Shown one piece after another: positions 6,192 through 13,741 of a stretch of DNA of 34,756 nucleotides (positions are counted from its first letter, which is position 1; each line of letters opens with the position of its first letter). The notes below the pieces were generated by a model, which was given only the letters and a program-made list of their open reading frames with translations, made no database searches and was not told where the DNA came from. Origin of the DNA: an uncultured Clostridia bacterium (GTDB lineage: Bacteria; Bacillota; Clostridia; TANB77; CAG-508). The DNA lies in contig CAJFQT010000001.1 in assembly GCA_904419095.1 (NCBI GenBank), positions 1 to 34,756 of the forward strand, written 5' to 3'. The position numbers and the translations under genes are program-made.

Positions 6192-7907
6192 ATGATAGAC
6201 CGAGTAACAGAATACGCAAAGAAAACAGTAGATGAAAATAAAATGGGAGAATTACATATTTTAGCCTGTAAACGACATCTTGAAGACTTAAAAAGACAAG
6301 GAACAAAAGAGTTTCCGTACATATGGAACCCAGAAAAAGCAGAAAGAATTTTACAATATGCTGAAACATTAACAATTGGAGAAGGGTTTGAAAAGAAACA
6401 AGTAAAGCTAGTTGGAGGGCAGGTGCTGGATTTTGGATGTCCGTTTGGCTGGCTAAAACTAAATGGAAAAAGAAGATTTAGAAGGTCATACAAGTCTATG
6501 GCAAGACAAAATGGAAAATCCTTTGAAAACGGTATAAAAGGTACATATATAGGTGGTTTTAGTGGATACAATTACGGAAAATTATTTACAGTAGCTACAA
6601 AAAAAAGACAAGCTCGAATTGCTTGGGAAGAAATGAAGAAATTTATAGAAGCAGATGAAGATTTACAAGAACTGTTTGATATAAAAGATTACAAATCATT
6701 GATAGTTGCAAAAGATACACAATGTACAATAGAAGCTTTATCTAGAGAAAGTGGACTAGATGATGGATTTAGAGCAATATTTGCAAGCATTGATGAATAT
6801 CATCAACATCCAGATGCAAAAACGTATAAAGCTATATACAATGGTACTAAAGCTTTAGAAGAAACATTAATAAGCATTATAACAACAAGAGGAGACAAGC
6901 TAAACAGTGCTTGTTTCGAAATGGACCAATATTGCATTAATATTTTAAAAGGTATAGTAACAGCGGATGATTTTTTTGTTGATATATATGCTTTAGATGA
7001 AAAAGACGATATTTTTAATCCTGAAAATTTAATAAAAGCCAACCCATTTTTAGCGTCTACAAAACAGGGGTTAGAAAACTTAATGACAGATATGCAGACT
7101 GCTAGAGATATGGGAGGTAATGAATTAAGAGACTTTATGACAAAGTCTCTTAATTTATGGGTGCAAAACACAGAAGATAGATTTACAAGTCCACAAAAGT
7201 GGAAAAGATGTGAAACAGAATTAGAATTAAAAGATTTAGAAGGAAAAAAATGCTATGTAGGATTAGACTTATCAAGTGGCGGAGACTTAACAACAATTGC
7301 GATTGAAATACCATTGGAAGATGAAGAATTTTTCATTTTTACGCATTCTTTTATGCCACGAGCAAGAATGGAAGAACATATAGCGACAGATATTGCTCCT
7401 TATGATTTATGGGAAAAAGAAGGACTCATAACAGTAACAGGAGGACAAGCAACATATAAAAATGACTACAAATTTATTATTAAATTTTTGAAGGATATTA
7501 TAGAAGAATATGACTTGAATATACAAGCAATTGGATATGACCCACACAATGCTGACGGATTTTTAGCGGATTTAGAAGAATTTGGAGTGCCACTTCTAGA
7601 AATTAAACAATCAGCTAGATTTCTCCATGATGGAACAGAAGACATGCAATTAAATATTGAATCTAGAAAGATAAAATACAACAAAAAAGAAGAACTACTA
7701 GGTTACAGTGTTTCAAATGCAAAAATAGTAAGAAATAGTTTTGGAGAAAAGAAGATAGATAAAGAAAAAGACTCAAAAAATAAAAGAATAGACCCAGTTG
7801 ATGCTGTGATTGATGCACATATTACTCAAATGAAATTTAAAGAAGAGGAAACAGTAGATTACAACAAAGAAATGGAAGACTATTTAGAAAAAATGGGTTG
7901 GAATTAG
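6192..7907 (+). CDS. terL: terminase large subunit
   Basis: The 571-residue product has a complete ATPase-nuclease layout. Walker A-like ARQNGKS is at 104-110, and an adenine/translocation motif region (KLFTVATKKRQARIAW) follows. Walker B with catalytic acid IDEYH is near 200-204 and the coupling motif IITTRGD near 230. The C-terminal RNase H-like nuclease shows GLDLSSGGDLT (about 356-366), GYDPHNADG (about 448) and DPVDAVIDAH (about 535), giving the metal-binding acids. Length and motif order are those of Terminase_1/P27 partners. It packages DNA into proheads and cuts concatemers. It starts at the ATG immediately after the terS stop. Confidence 0.95.
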   Translation: MIDRVTEYAKKTVDENKMGELHILACKRHLEDLKRQGTKEFPYIWNPEKAERILQYAETLTIGEGFEKKQVKLVGGQVLDFGCPFGWLKLNGKRRFRRSYKSMARQNGKSFENGIKGTYIGGFSGYNYGKLFTVATKKRQARIAWEEMKKFIEADEDLQELFDIKDYKSLIVAKDTQCTIEALSRESGLDDGFRAIFASIDEYHQHPDAKTYKAIYNGTKALEETLISIITTRGDKLNSACFEMDQYCINILKGIVTADDFFVDIYALDEKDDIFNPENLIKANPFLASTKQGLENLMTDMQTARDMGGNELRDFMTKSLNLWVQNTEDRFTSPQKWKRCETELELKDLEGKKCYVGLDLSSGGDLTTIAIEIPLEDEEFFIFTHSFMPRARMEEHIATDIAPYDLWEKEGLITVTGGQATYKNDYKFIIKFLKDIIEEYDLNIQAIGYDPHNADGFLADLEEFGVPLLEIKQSARFLHDGTEDMQLNIESRKIKYNKKEELLGYSVSNAKIVRNSFGEKKIDKEKDSKNKRIDPVDAVIDAHITQMKFKEEETVDYNKEMEDYLEKMGWN

Positions 7908-7917
7908 GAGGAAAAAA

Positions 7918-9225
7918 GTGAAACTTAAAGAAAGAGTAAAGACTGCATATAGAGTATTAACAAATAAAACTAGCAAAGATACAGCAATGCAACAATTAAT
8001 AGACTTTTTAGGATTACACGATACAAAAGAAAGTGCATTGTCAGAAGCCACATATTTTGCTTGCCTAAAAGTTTTAAGTGAATCAGTAGGAAAACTACCG
8101 CTTAAGCTATTACAACACAATGAAGATGGAGGGGTTGTTACTGCAAGAGGACACCCCCTTTATTTTGTATTGCACGACAGGCCAAATCCTTATATGACTT
8201 CAACAACGTTCTGGTCAACAATGGAGCAAAATAGAAATCATCACGGAGATGCATATGCGTGGATAAAAGGCGCTGGAAGGAAAACATCACTATGGATTTT
8301 ACCATCAGAAGAAGTAGAAATCTGGTATGATGACCAAAAAATATTAAGTGATGTACCTGATATTTACTATATTTATTCTCACGGTGGAAAGTTATATAAA
8401 TTCTCATCTGAACAAATTATACATTTAAAAACATCAAGTAGTTTTGATGGAATAAAAGGTATACCTGTTCGAGAACAACTAAAATCTACCATTAGTGGAA
8501 ACATAAAATCACAAAAAATGTTAAATCAAATGTATAAAAGCGGATTTACAGCTAAGGCGGTTGTTCAATATACAGCAGATTTGTCAGGCGAAAATCTAAG
8601 AAAATTTAAAGAAAAAATAGAAGATTTTGCTGGTAGTGACTTAGATGATAAAGAGGTAAAGAACATAATTCCAATTCCAGTTGGAACCACTTTAACACCA
8701 TTAAATGTTAAATTAGCAGACAGTCAATTTATAGATATAAAAAAATATAGTGCTTTACAGATAGCATCTGCATTTGGAATAAAACCAAATCAGATAGGAG
8801 ATTATGAAAAATCTAGTTATGCAAGTGCTGAAGCACAGCAATTAAGTTTTTATGTAGATACATTATTATATATATTAAAACAATATGAGGAAGAGTTAAA
8901 TTATAAACTGCTATCAAGAGAAGAAATCAACAACGGATACTACTTTAAATTTAACGTAGCGGTTATATTAAGAGCAGATTTAAAGACACAAATAGAAACA
9001 TTAAGTCAAGCAGTATCTAATTTTATATACACACCAAACGAGGCAAGAGCATTACTAGATAAGCCAGCAAAACCAGGTGGAGATAGACTACTTGGAAATG
9101 GTGCTAGTATTCCTGTTGAATTGGCAGGAGCACAATATACAAATCTTGAAGGAAAGGAGGAAGAAAAACAATGGATGGAAAAGACAATAGAGAAGATACT
9201 GACAAAATTGTTGAAGAAGGTGTAA
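7918..9225 (+). CDS. portal protein, HK97 family
   Basis: The start is GTG at 7918 with AGGAGG 7 bases upstream. The 435-residue product has the HK97 portal hallmarks: ACLKVLSESVGKLPLKL in the N-terminal third, HPLYFVLHDRPNPYMTSTTFW, a VPVREQ-like GIKGIPVREQL, and a C-terminal core AFGIKPNQIGDYEKSSYASAE. It forms the dodecameric DNA gate at one capsid vertex. The next gene overlaps its 3' end by 55 bases, a normal coupling in this cluster. Confidence 0.94.
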   Translation: MKLKERVKTAYRVLTNKTSKDTAMQQLIDFLGLHDTKESALSEATYFACLKVLSESVGKLPLKLLQHNEDGGVVTARGHPLYFVLHDRPNPYMTSTTFWSTMEQNRNHHGDAYAWIKGAGRKTSLWILPSEEVEIWYDDQKILSDVPDIYYIYSHGGKLYKFSSEQIIHLKTSSSFDGIKGIPVREQLKSTISGNIKSQKMLNQMYKSGFTAKAVVQYTADLSGENLRKFKEKIEDFAGSDLDDKEVKNIIPIPVGTTLTPLNVKLADSQFIDIKKYSALQIASAFGIKPNQIGDYEKSSYASAEAQQLSFYVDTLLYILKQYEEELNYKLLSREEINNGYYFKFNVAVILRADLKTQIETLSQAVSNFIYTPNEARALLDKPAKPGGDRLLGNGASIPVELAGAQYTNLEGKEEEKQWMEKTIEKILTKLLKKV

Positions 9226-9947
9226 TTTGCAAATCAGTAGGAGTTGAAAATCAAGAAGTTACAGACGAAGAACTTAGAAAAATTAACAAATTTACACTGA
9301 CTCCTTTAAAAGCAGATGAAGTATTTACGTTTAAATTAATAATGGGAGATAACGAGCTAGATGATAGGAATTACGAGCCATTCAATTTAAATGCTTTAAA
9401 AGATTTGCAAAAATTATACATTGGGAAAACAATGATAAAGGACCACAGAAGAACAGCAGATAATCAAATAGCAAGAGTATATGATACGGAATTAGTTCAA
9501 GACAGTAGCAAAACAGCAAAATCTGGGGAAATTTATACAAAATTAATTGCAAAATGCTATATGGTTAAAACTGAAAAAAATGCAGACCTAATTTCTGAGA
9601 TTAAGGCAGGAATAAAAAAGGAAGTATCAACAAGTTGTAAACCTAAACGTGCAATTTGCTCTATATGTGGACTAGACAACATGAAAAACTATTGCTCACA
9701 TTGGTGGGGAAAAGAGTATGAAACAGCAGAAGGCAAAAAAACATGTTATTTTACCCTAGATGGAGCAAAAGAAGCATATGAAGTATCTTTTGTAGCAGTT
9801 CCAGCACAGCCACGAGCAGGAACTACAAAAAACTATGGTGGCAAAGAAATTAAAAAAGAAAAAAATAACGAAGAAGCAGAGATTGATTTAAAAATCAAAA
9901 ATCTAGCTTCTTTTTTATTTACAGAAAAAGAAAATTTGGAGGTATGA
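9171..9947 (+). CDS. prohead protease-like protein with zinc knuckle
   Basis: The 258-residue product lies between portal and capsid, the normal slot of the HK97 maturation protease. Candidate catalytic residues are the His in MIKDHRR (about 86) and the Ser in KKEVSTSC (about 147), matching the H...S order of the herpesvirus-protease fold. Unusually, a CKPKRAICSICG...CSHWW cluster follows, probably a zinc-binding insertion, before EVSFVAVPAQPRAG, a strand typical of this family. It would cleave the delta domain of the capsid protein. Start ATG at 9171 is preceded by AAAGGAGGAAG and lies inside the portal gene. Confidence 0.8.
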   Translation: MDGKDNREDTDKIVEEGVICKSVGVENQEVTDEELRKINKFTLTPLKADEVFTFKLIMGDNELDDRNYEPFNLNALKDLQKLYIGKTMIKDHRRTADNQIARVYDTELVQDSSKTAKSGEIYTKLIAKCYMVKTEKNADLISEIKAGIKKEVSTSCKPKRAICSICGLDNMKNYCSHWWGKEYETAEGKKTCYFTLDGAKEAYEVSFVAVPAQPRAGTTKNYGGKEIKKEKNNEEAEIDLKIKNLASFLFTEKENLEV

Positions 9948-9952
9948 AAATT

Positions 9953-11116
9953 ATGAACAAAAAAATGAGAGAATTATTAGCAAAAATTGAAAGCAAACAA
10001 GCATTAGCAAAAGGATACACAGAAGGAGAAAACAAAGACTTAGCAAAAGCGAAAGAAATTTTAGACGAAATCGACAAATTACAAGAAGAATATGAAGTTG
10101 AAAAAAGATTATTTGAAAACGAAAAAGAAGCTGCAAAATTAAATGAAGAGGATGTAGCAAAAATAGAAAAAAACATAGCAGAGAAGAAAGAAAACAAAGA
10201 AGAGGAAGATTCTGTACAAAAATTTGCAAAACAAATTAGAAATATTGCAAAAGGATTAAACGAAGGAACACCAGCAGATGGCGGTTACACAGTTCCTGAA
10301 GATATTTCTACAATGGTAGAAGAGAGAAGAGAAGCGAAAGCTTCTTTGATTGATTTAGTTAGTGTTGAAACAGTAACTACTAACAAAGGTAGCAGAACCT
10401 TTAAGAAAAGAAGCCAACAAAAAGGATTTACAAAAGTTGGAGAAGGTGGAAAGATTACATCTACATCAACACCACAATTTGAAAGAATGGATTATGTAAT
10501 TTCTAAATATGCTGGATATTTACCAATTACAAACGAATTACTAGAGGATACAGACACAAATATTGTCAATATAATTGTTGAATGGCTAGGAGATGAGTCA
10601 AGAGTAACAAGAAATAAGATTATTTTAGACTTAATTAAAACTCAAGACGAAGTTAAATTGAATGGATTAGATGACATTAAGAAAGTCTTAAATGTAACTT
10701 TAGGTAGTGCATTTAAATCTACATCTGTAATTGTTACAAATGACGATGGTTTACAATACTTAGATACATTAAAAGACAATGATGGAAAATACTTATTACA
10801 ACCAAACCCAGCTAATCCAATGGAAATGAGATTATCTGCAGGAGCAACAACAGTACCTGTAAAAGTAATACCAAACGCAGACTTAGCAACAACTTTAAAT
10901 AAAATTCCATTTATAATTGGAGATTTAAAAGAAGGTATTAGATTCTTTGATAGAAAACAATTAACTATCAATACTTCTAATGTTGCCGCAATCGGAGAAT
11001 TGAATGCTTTTGAAGAAGATTTAACATTATTCAGAGGCATTGAAAGAGAAGATTGTAAAATAAGAGATGAAGAAGCTTTTGTAAACGGATATATTAGTAC
11101 AGTAGCAAGTGTATAG
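9953..11116 (+). CDS. major capsid protein, HK97 fold
   Basis: I prefer the ATG at 9953 because GGAGG at 9938-9942 is 10 bases away; the ATG at 9944 is too close. The product is 387 residues. The first ~100 are a charged coiled-coil delta/scaffold domain (AKEILDEIDKLQEEYEVEK) that the neighbouring protease should remove. The mature domain begins around NEGTPADGGYTVPEDIS and contains the strand SVETVTTNKGSRTF and the YAGYLPITNELLEDTD segment typical of HK97 capsids. It is the most abundant virion protein. Confidence 0.94.
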   Translation: MNKKMRELLAKIESKQALAKGYTEGENKDLAKAKEILDEIDKLQEEYEVEKRLFENEKEAAKLNEEDVAKIEKNIAEKKENKEEEDSVQKFAKQIRNIAKGLNEGTPADGGYTVPEDISTMVEERREAKASLIDLVSVETVTTNKGSRTFKKRSQQKGFTKVGEGGKITSTSTPQFERMDYVISKYAGYLPITNELLEDTDTNIVNIIVEWLGDESRVTRNKIILDLIKTQDEVKLNGLDDIKKVLNVTLGSAFKSTSVIVTNDDGLQYLDTLKDNDGKYLLQPNPANPMEMRLSAGATTVPVKVIPNADLATTLNKIPFIIGDLKEGIRFFDRKQLTINTSNVAAIGELNAFEEDLTLFRGIEREDCKIRDEEAFVNGYISTVASV

Positions 11117-11126
11117 GAGGTAGCTT

Positions 11127-11444
11127 ATGGAAGAATCAATACAAAAACTTCTTAAATTAGCAAAAGAATGTTTAAGCATAGTTGATTCTTCCACTTTAAA
11201 AGACAAGGAAATCACTATGCTTATACAATCTGCTATGTCTGACTTAGAAAGATTAAAAATAGATGTAAAGGGACACATAGAAGATAATCTAGTAAAAAAT
11301 ACAATTATAATCTATGTTAAAGCTCATTTTGGAGATGGAGACATGGATAAAAGAATCGAATATCTAAAAAGATATAAAGCTAATTTAAGGGAGTTGCAGT
11401 TTTCAGAAGAATATAAAGTGAAGGGGGTAGATAGCAATGCGTGA
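11127..11444 (+). CDS. head-tail connector, gp6-like
   Basis: This 105-residue helical protein lies directly after the capsid gene. The pattern (KLLKLAKECLSIVDSS, MLIQSAMSDLERLKID, NTIIIYVKAHFG) is that of DNA-packaging/gp6-like connectors, which sit under the portal as a ring. AGGAGGT is 8 bases before the ATG. The next gene starts inside its 3' end. Confidence 0.85.
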   Translation: MEESIQKLLKLAKECLSIVDSSTLKDKEITMLIQSAMSDLERLKIDVKGHIEDNLVKNTIIIYVKAHFGDGDMDKRIEYLKRYKANLRELQFSEEYKVKGVDSNA

Positions 11445-11745
11445 TATTAGTTGCAAGTTGTTATCTACAACTTATAAAAAAAACGAAAAAGGTGTCTTAA
11501 TGCCTGTTGAAACAACAGAGAGAGAAATACCTATCATAGACGAGGAAGATGTATATGCAAACGAATATTACCAAGCAAATCAACAAGGATACAAACCAAC
11601 TCTAAGATTAGTTATAAGTACTTTAAATTACCAAAATGAGGGCGAATTAATATATATGAATACTAAATATACTATAATTCGTCCTCAAAAAAGAAATGAA
11701 GATGAACTTATATTGGTATGTGAAAGGAAAATAAAAAATGTCTAG
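11437..11745 (+). CDS. head closure / head-tail adaptor protein
   Basis: The 102-residue beta-rich protein sits in the head-closure slot between the gp6-like connector and the gp10-like protein. It has the small barrel pattern (TEREIPIIDEEDVYANEYYQ, LRLVISTLNYQNEGELIY, YTIIRPQKRNEDELILVC) common to SPP1 gp16-like stoppers. GGGGGT about 9 bases upstream of the ATG overlaps the previous gene. Assignment is mainly by synteny. Confidence 0.72.
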   Translation: MRDISCKLLSTTYKKNEKGVLMPVETTEREIPIIDEEDVYANEYYQANQQGYKPTLRLVISTLNYQNEGELIYMNTKYTIIRPQKRNEDELILVCERKIKNV

Positions 11746-12139
11746 TCCTATTAAGATTGAAAATCTACAGAGTGAAGTTATGAAATATTTAACGGATTAT
11801 GTAGAAGATATCGAAGAAGGTGTAAAAGAAACGACAGATAGCATATCTAAAGAAGCCGTTAAGGAAATAAAGCAAAAATCTCCTAAAAGACAAGGAACAC
11901 GAAAAAATCCTTATTGGAAAGGTTGGACAAAGAAAAAAGATAGTAAAGGTAGAAGATATACAATTAAAATTTATAACAAAACAAATTATCAGTTAACACA
12001 CCTATTAGAAAATGGACATGCTACCAGAAATGGTGGAAGAACTAGAGCACAACCACATATAAAGCCAGTAGAAGAAAAATATAACAAGTTATATGAGCAA
12101 GAAATAAAAAAAGTAATAACAAGGAGGTCTAAAGCATGA
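11738..12139 (+). CDS. HK97 gp10-like tail/neck protein
   Basis: The 133-residue product shows the gp10 core: SISKEAVKEIKQKSPKRQGTRK (SP.RTG-like motif), W-K-GW, then a strand pair (RRYTIKIYNKTNYQLTHLLENGH) and the H-x(n)-PHI segment near the end (RAQPHIKPVEEKY). This family contributes to the neck and tail completion. The start overlaps the previous stop, and the next ATG overlaps its own stop (ATGA). Confidence 0.87.
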   Translation: MSSPIKIENLQSEVMKYLTDYVEDIEEGVKETTDSISKEAVKEIKQKSPKRQGTRKNPYWKGWTKKKDSKGRRYTIKIYNKTNYQLTHLLENGHATRNGGRTRAQPHIKPVEEKYNKLYEQEIKKVITRRSKA

Positions 12140-12447
12140 CATTAGAAGATTTAGATACAAGATGTAAACAGGAAGAAATACAATATGCTTATGGAGCTTT
12201 TCAAGAACCAGTTAGTCCTCCACATTTAGTGGCATTAGAAACAGAAACAGATAACTTTATGGCAGACAATAAAGTTTTTAGTAGAAAAGGTAGAATCCAA
12301 TTGGATTTAACTATGGATTATATGGATTTTGGTTTAATAGACAAAGTCGAAAACAAAATTTTATACGATGTATGTTGGAATAAAACAGAAACAACTTATT
12401 TGTCAGATGAAAAAGTCTGGCAAATAAGTTATTTTTTCGAAATTTAA
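12136..12447 (+). CDS. tail terminator / tail completion protein
   Basis: The 103-residue product lies between the gp10-like protein and the major tail protein, the fixed position of the tail terminator. The pattern is compatible: a helix start, Y-A-Y-GAFQEPVSPPHLVAL, then DLTMDYMDFGLIDKVENKIL and a final strand WQISYFFEI. Assignment is by synteny and fold pattern. Confidence 0.75.
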   Translation: MTLEDLDTRCKQEEIQYAYGAFQEPVSPPHLVALETETDNFMADNKVFSRKGRIQLDLTMDYMDFGLIDKVENKILYDVCWNKTETTYLSDEKVWQISYFFEI

Positions 12448-12470
12448 AAAAGAAAGAGAGGAATTTTAAA

Positions 12471-13055
12471 ATGGCAGGAGAAACAAAAAACAAGGTTAAA
12501 TTTGGATTAAGCAATGTACATATTGCAAAAATTACAGAACAAGATGGAGAAATAACTTATGGAACTCCATTTCCAATGCCTGGAGCTGTGAGTTTAACAG
12601 CAGATCCAGAAGGAGACACAACACCATTTTATGCAGACAATATTAAATACTATATTGCCGTTGCAAATAATGGTTGTACAGGAGATTTAGAAATAGCGAT
12701 GACTCCAGAGGAATTTTTAACACAAATTTTAGGACAAGAAAAAGATACAAATGGAGCTCTAATTGAAAGTTCTAACGATGTAAATGCTAGATTTGCATTA
12801 ATGGGAGAAATAGAAGGAGACGCTAAAAAAAGAAGATTTATATACTATGATTGCACAGCAACAAGACCATCTGCTGAAATGAATACTATAGAAGAAAGTA
12901 AAGAACCACAGACAGACACAATCTCTATTACAATGGCAGCTAGAAGCTCTGATAATGTAATAAAAGCTGTAATAGAACCAAACGAAACAAATCAAGATGT
13001 GTACGATACATTTTTCAAAAAAGTTTATGAAAAAAATGCAGCAGCAAGTGTATAG
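12471..13055 (+). CDS. major tail tube protein
   Basis: The 194-residue protein begins NKVKFGLSNVHIAKITEQDG and contains PGAVSLTADPEGDTTPFYAD and a long strand pair (ARFALMGEIEG...RRFIYYDCTATRPS), the tube-forming fold of the phi13/lambda gpV-like tail protein family. GAGAGGA lies about 10 bases upstream. It is followed by the chaperone and tape measure in canonical order. Confidence 0.92.
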   Translation: MAGETKNKVKFGLSNVHIAKITEQDGEITYGTPFPMPGAVSLTADPEGDTTPFYADNIKYYIAVANNGCTGDLEIAMTPEEFLTQILGQEKDTNGALIESSNDVNARFALMGEIEGDAKKRRFIYYDCTATRPSAEMNTIEESKEPQTDTISITMAARSSDNVIKAVIEPNETNQDVYDTFFKKVYEKNAAASV

Positions 13056-13064
13056 GAGGCAAAT

Positions 13065-13457
13065 ATGAGAAAAATTAATATTTGTGGACATGAATATGAG
13101 ATAGAGTGTAATGCTCTATCTTACATTCAGTATAGAAAAATATTCGATAAAGGAATTTTTGAAGATATACAAACAATAGAAAATTTTGTATCTTTGCAAG
13201 TTATAATGGCAGATAAGTTAAAGAAAGAAAATCCAAAAATAAGCGATTCTGAAATAACTAAAGAACTCTCAAAAATAATGCTTAATAATATAGACGAATA
13301 CATAGAAGCAGTTACAAGAATAGCTTATATTTGTATTTATACAGCAAATAAAGAAGTAGGAAACTATGAAGAATGGCTAACGCAAATAGACAGAATAAAT
13401 ACAAACGACAAGTGGATTGTAGAGGTAACGGAATATGCCGTAGCTTGCTTTTGTTGA
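13065..13457 (+). CDS. tail assembly chaperone, short form (gpG-like)
   Basis: The zero-frame product is 130 residues and ends CFC at TGA 13455-13457. It starts ICGHEYEIECNALSYIQYRKIF, the usual start of Gram-positive chaperones that prime tape-measure coating. AGGAGG lies 8 bases upstream of the ATG. It sits between the tail tube and tape measure genes. Confidence 0.9.
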   Translation: MRKINICGHEYEIECNALSYIQYRKIFDKGIFEDIQTIENFVSLQVIMADKLKKENPKISDSEITKELSKIMLNNIDEYIEAVTRIAYICIYTANKEVGNYEEWLTQIDRINTNDKWIVEVTEYAVACFC

Positions 13458-13701
13458 CGAAGAAGTCTTAAAAGAGCTAAAAAAGCAAAACTATGGTAAT
13501 GACAGTAAAGAAGATTTATTTCCAGAACACGCATTTATAGCAACTTGTTTAAGGATAGGATTAAATTTAAAAGACTTAGAACATTTGACATATGTAGATG
13601 TGTTAAAAATATTTTTATCACTTTCTGGATATAGAACAAATTCAAACGAAAATGGTATCAGAATGGCAAGTCAAAAAGAAATAGATAGATTATTAGGATA
13701 A
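13065..13701 (+). CDS. tail assembly chaperone, frameshifted long form (gpGT-like)
   Basis: A +1 shift at 13449-13452 (TTT T) joins the first 129 codons to an 82-residue frame (VDEEVLKELKKQNYG...ASQKEIDRLLG) ending at TAA 13699. That second frame has no start of its own and fits the T part of gpGT chaperones (LRIGLNLKDLEHLTYVDVLKIF). Total about 211 residues. The +1 frame has a TAG at 13441-13443, so the shift must occur between there and the TGA at 13455. This confines it to TGC TTT TGT. Confidence 0.82.
13449..13455 (+). other. +1 slip site of the tail assembly chaperone (TTT T)
   Basis: UUU at 13449-13451 can re-pair as UUU at 13450-13452, giving perfect +1 slippage before GTT GAC. No CGG is present, so this conventional P-site slip is mechanistically distinct from the six CGG sites. 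Confidence 0.65.
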
Positions 13702-13723
13702 GAGGGTAAAACCTCTTATTTTT
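13699..13723 (+). terminator. weak terminator/attenuator between chaperone and tape measure
   Basis: TAAGAGG (13699-13705) pairs with CCTCTTA (13712-13718) around GTAAAA, then TTTTTC. The hairpin begins on the chaperone stop codon and ends about 20 bases before the tape-measure ATG. It could reduce tape-measure expression relative to tube protein. Confidence 0.6.
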
Positions 13724-13741
13724 CTGTATAAGGAGGATAAA

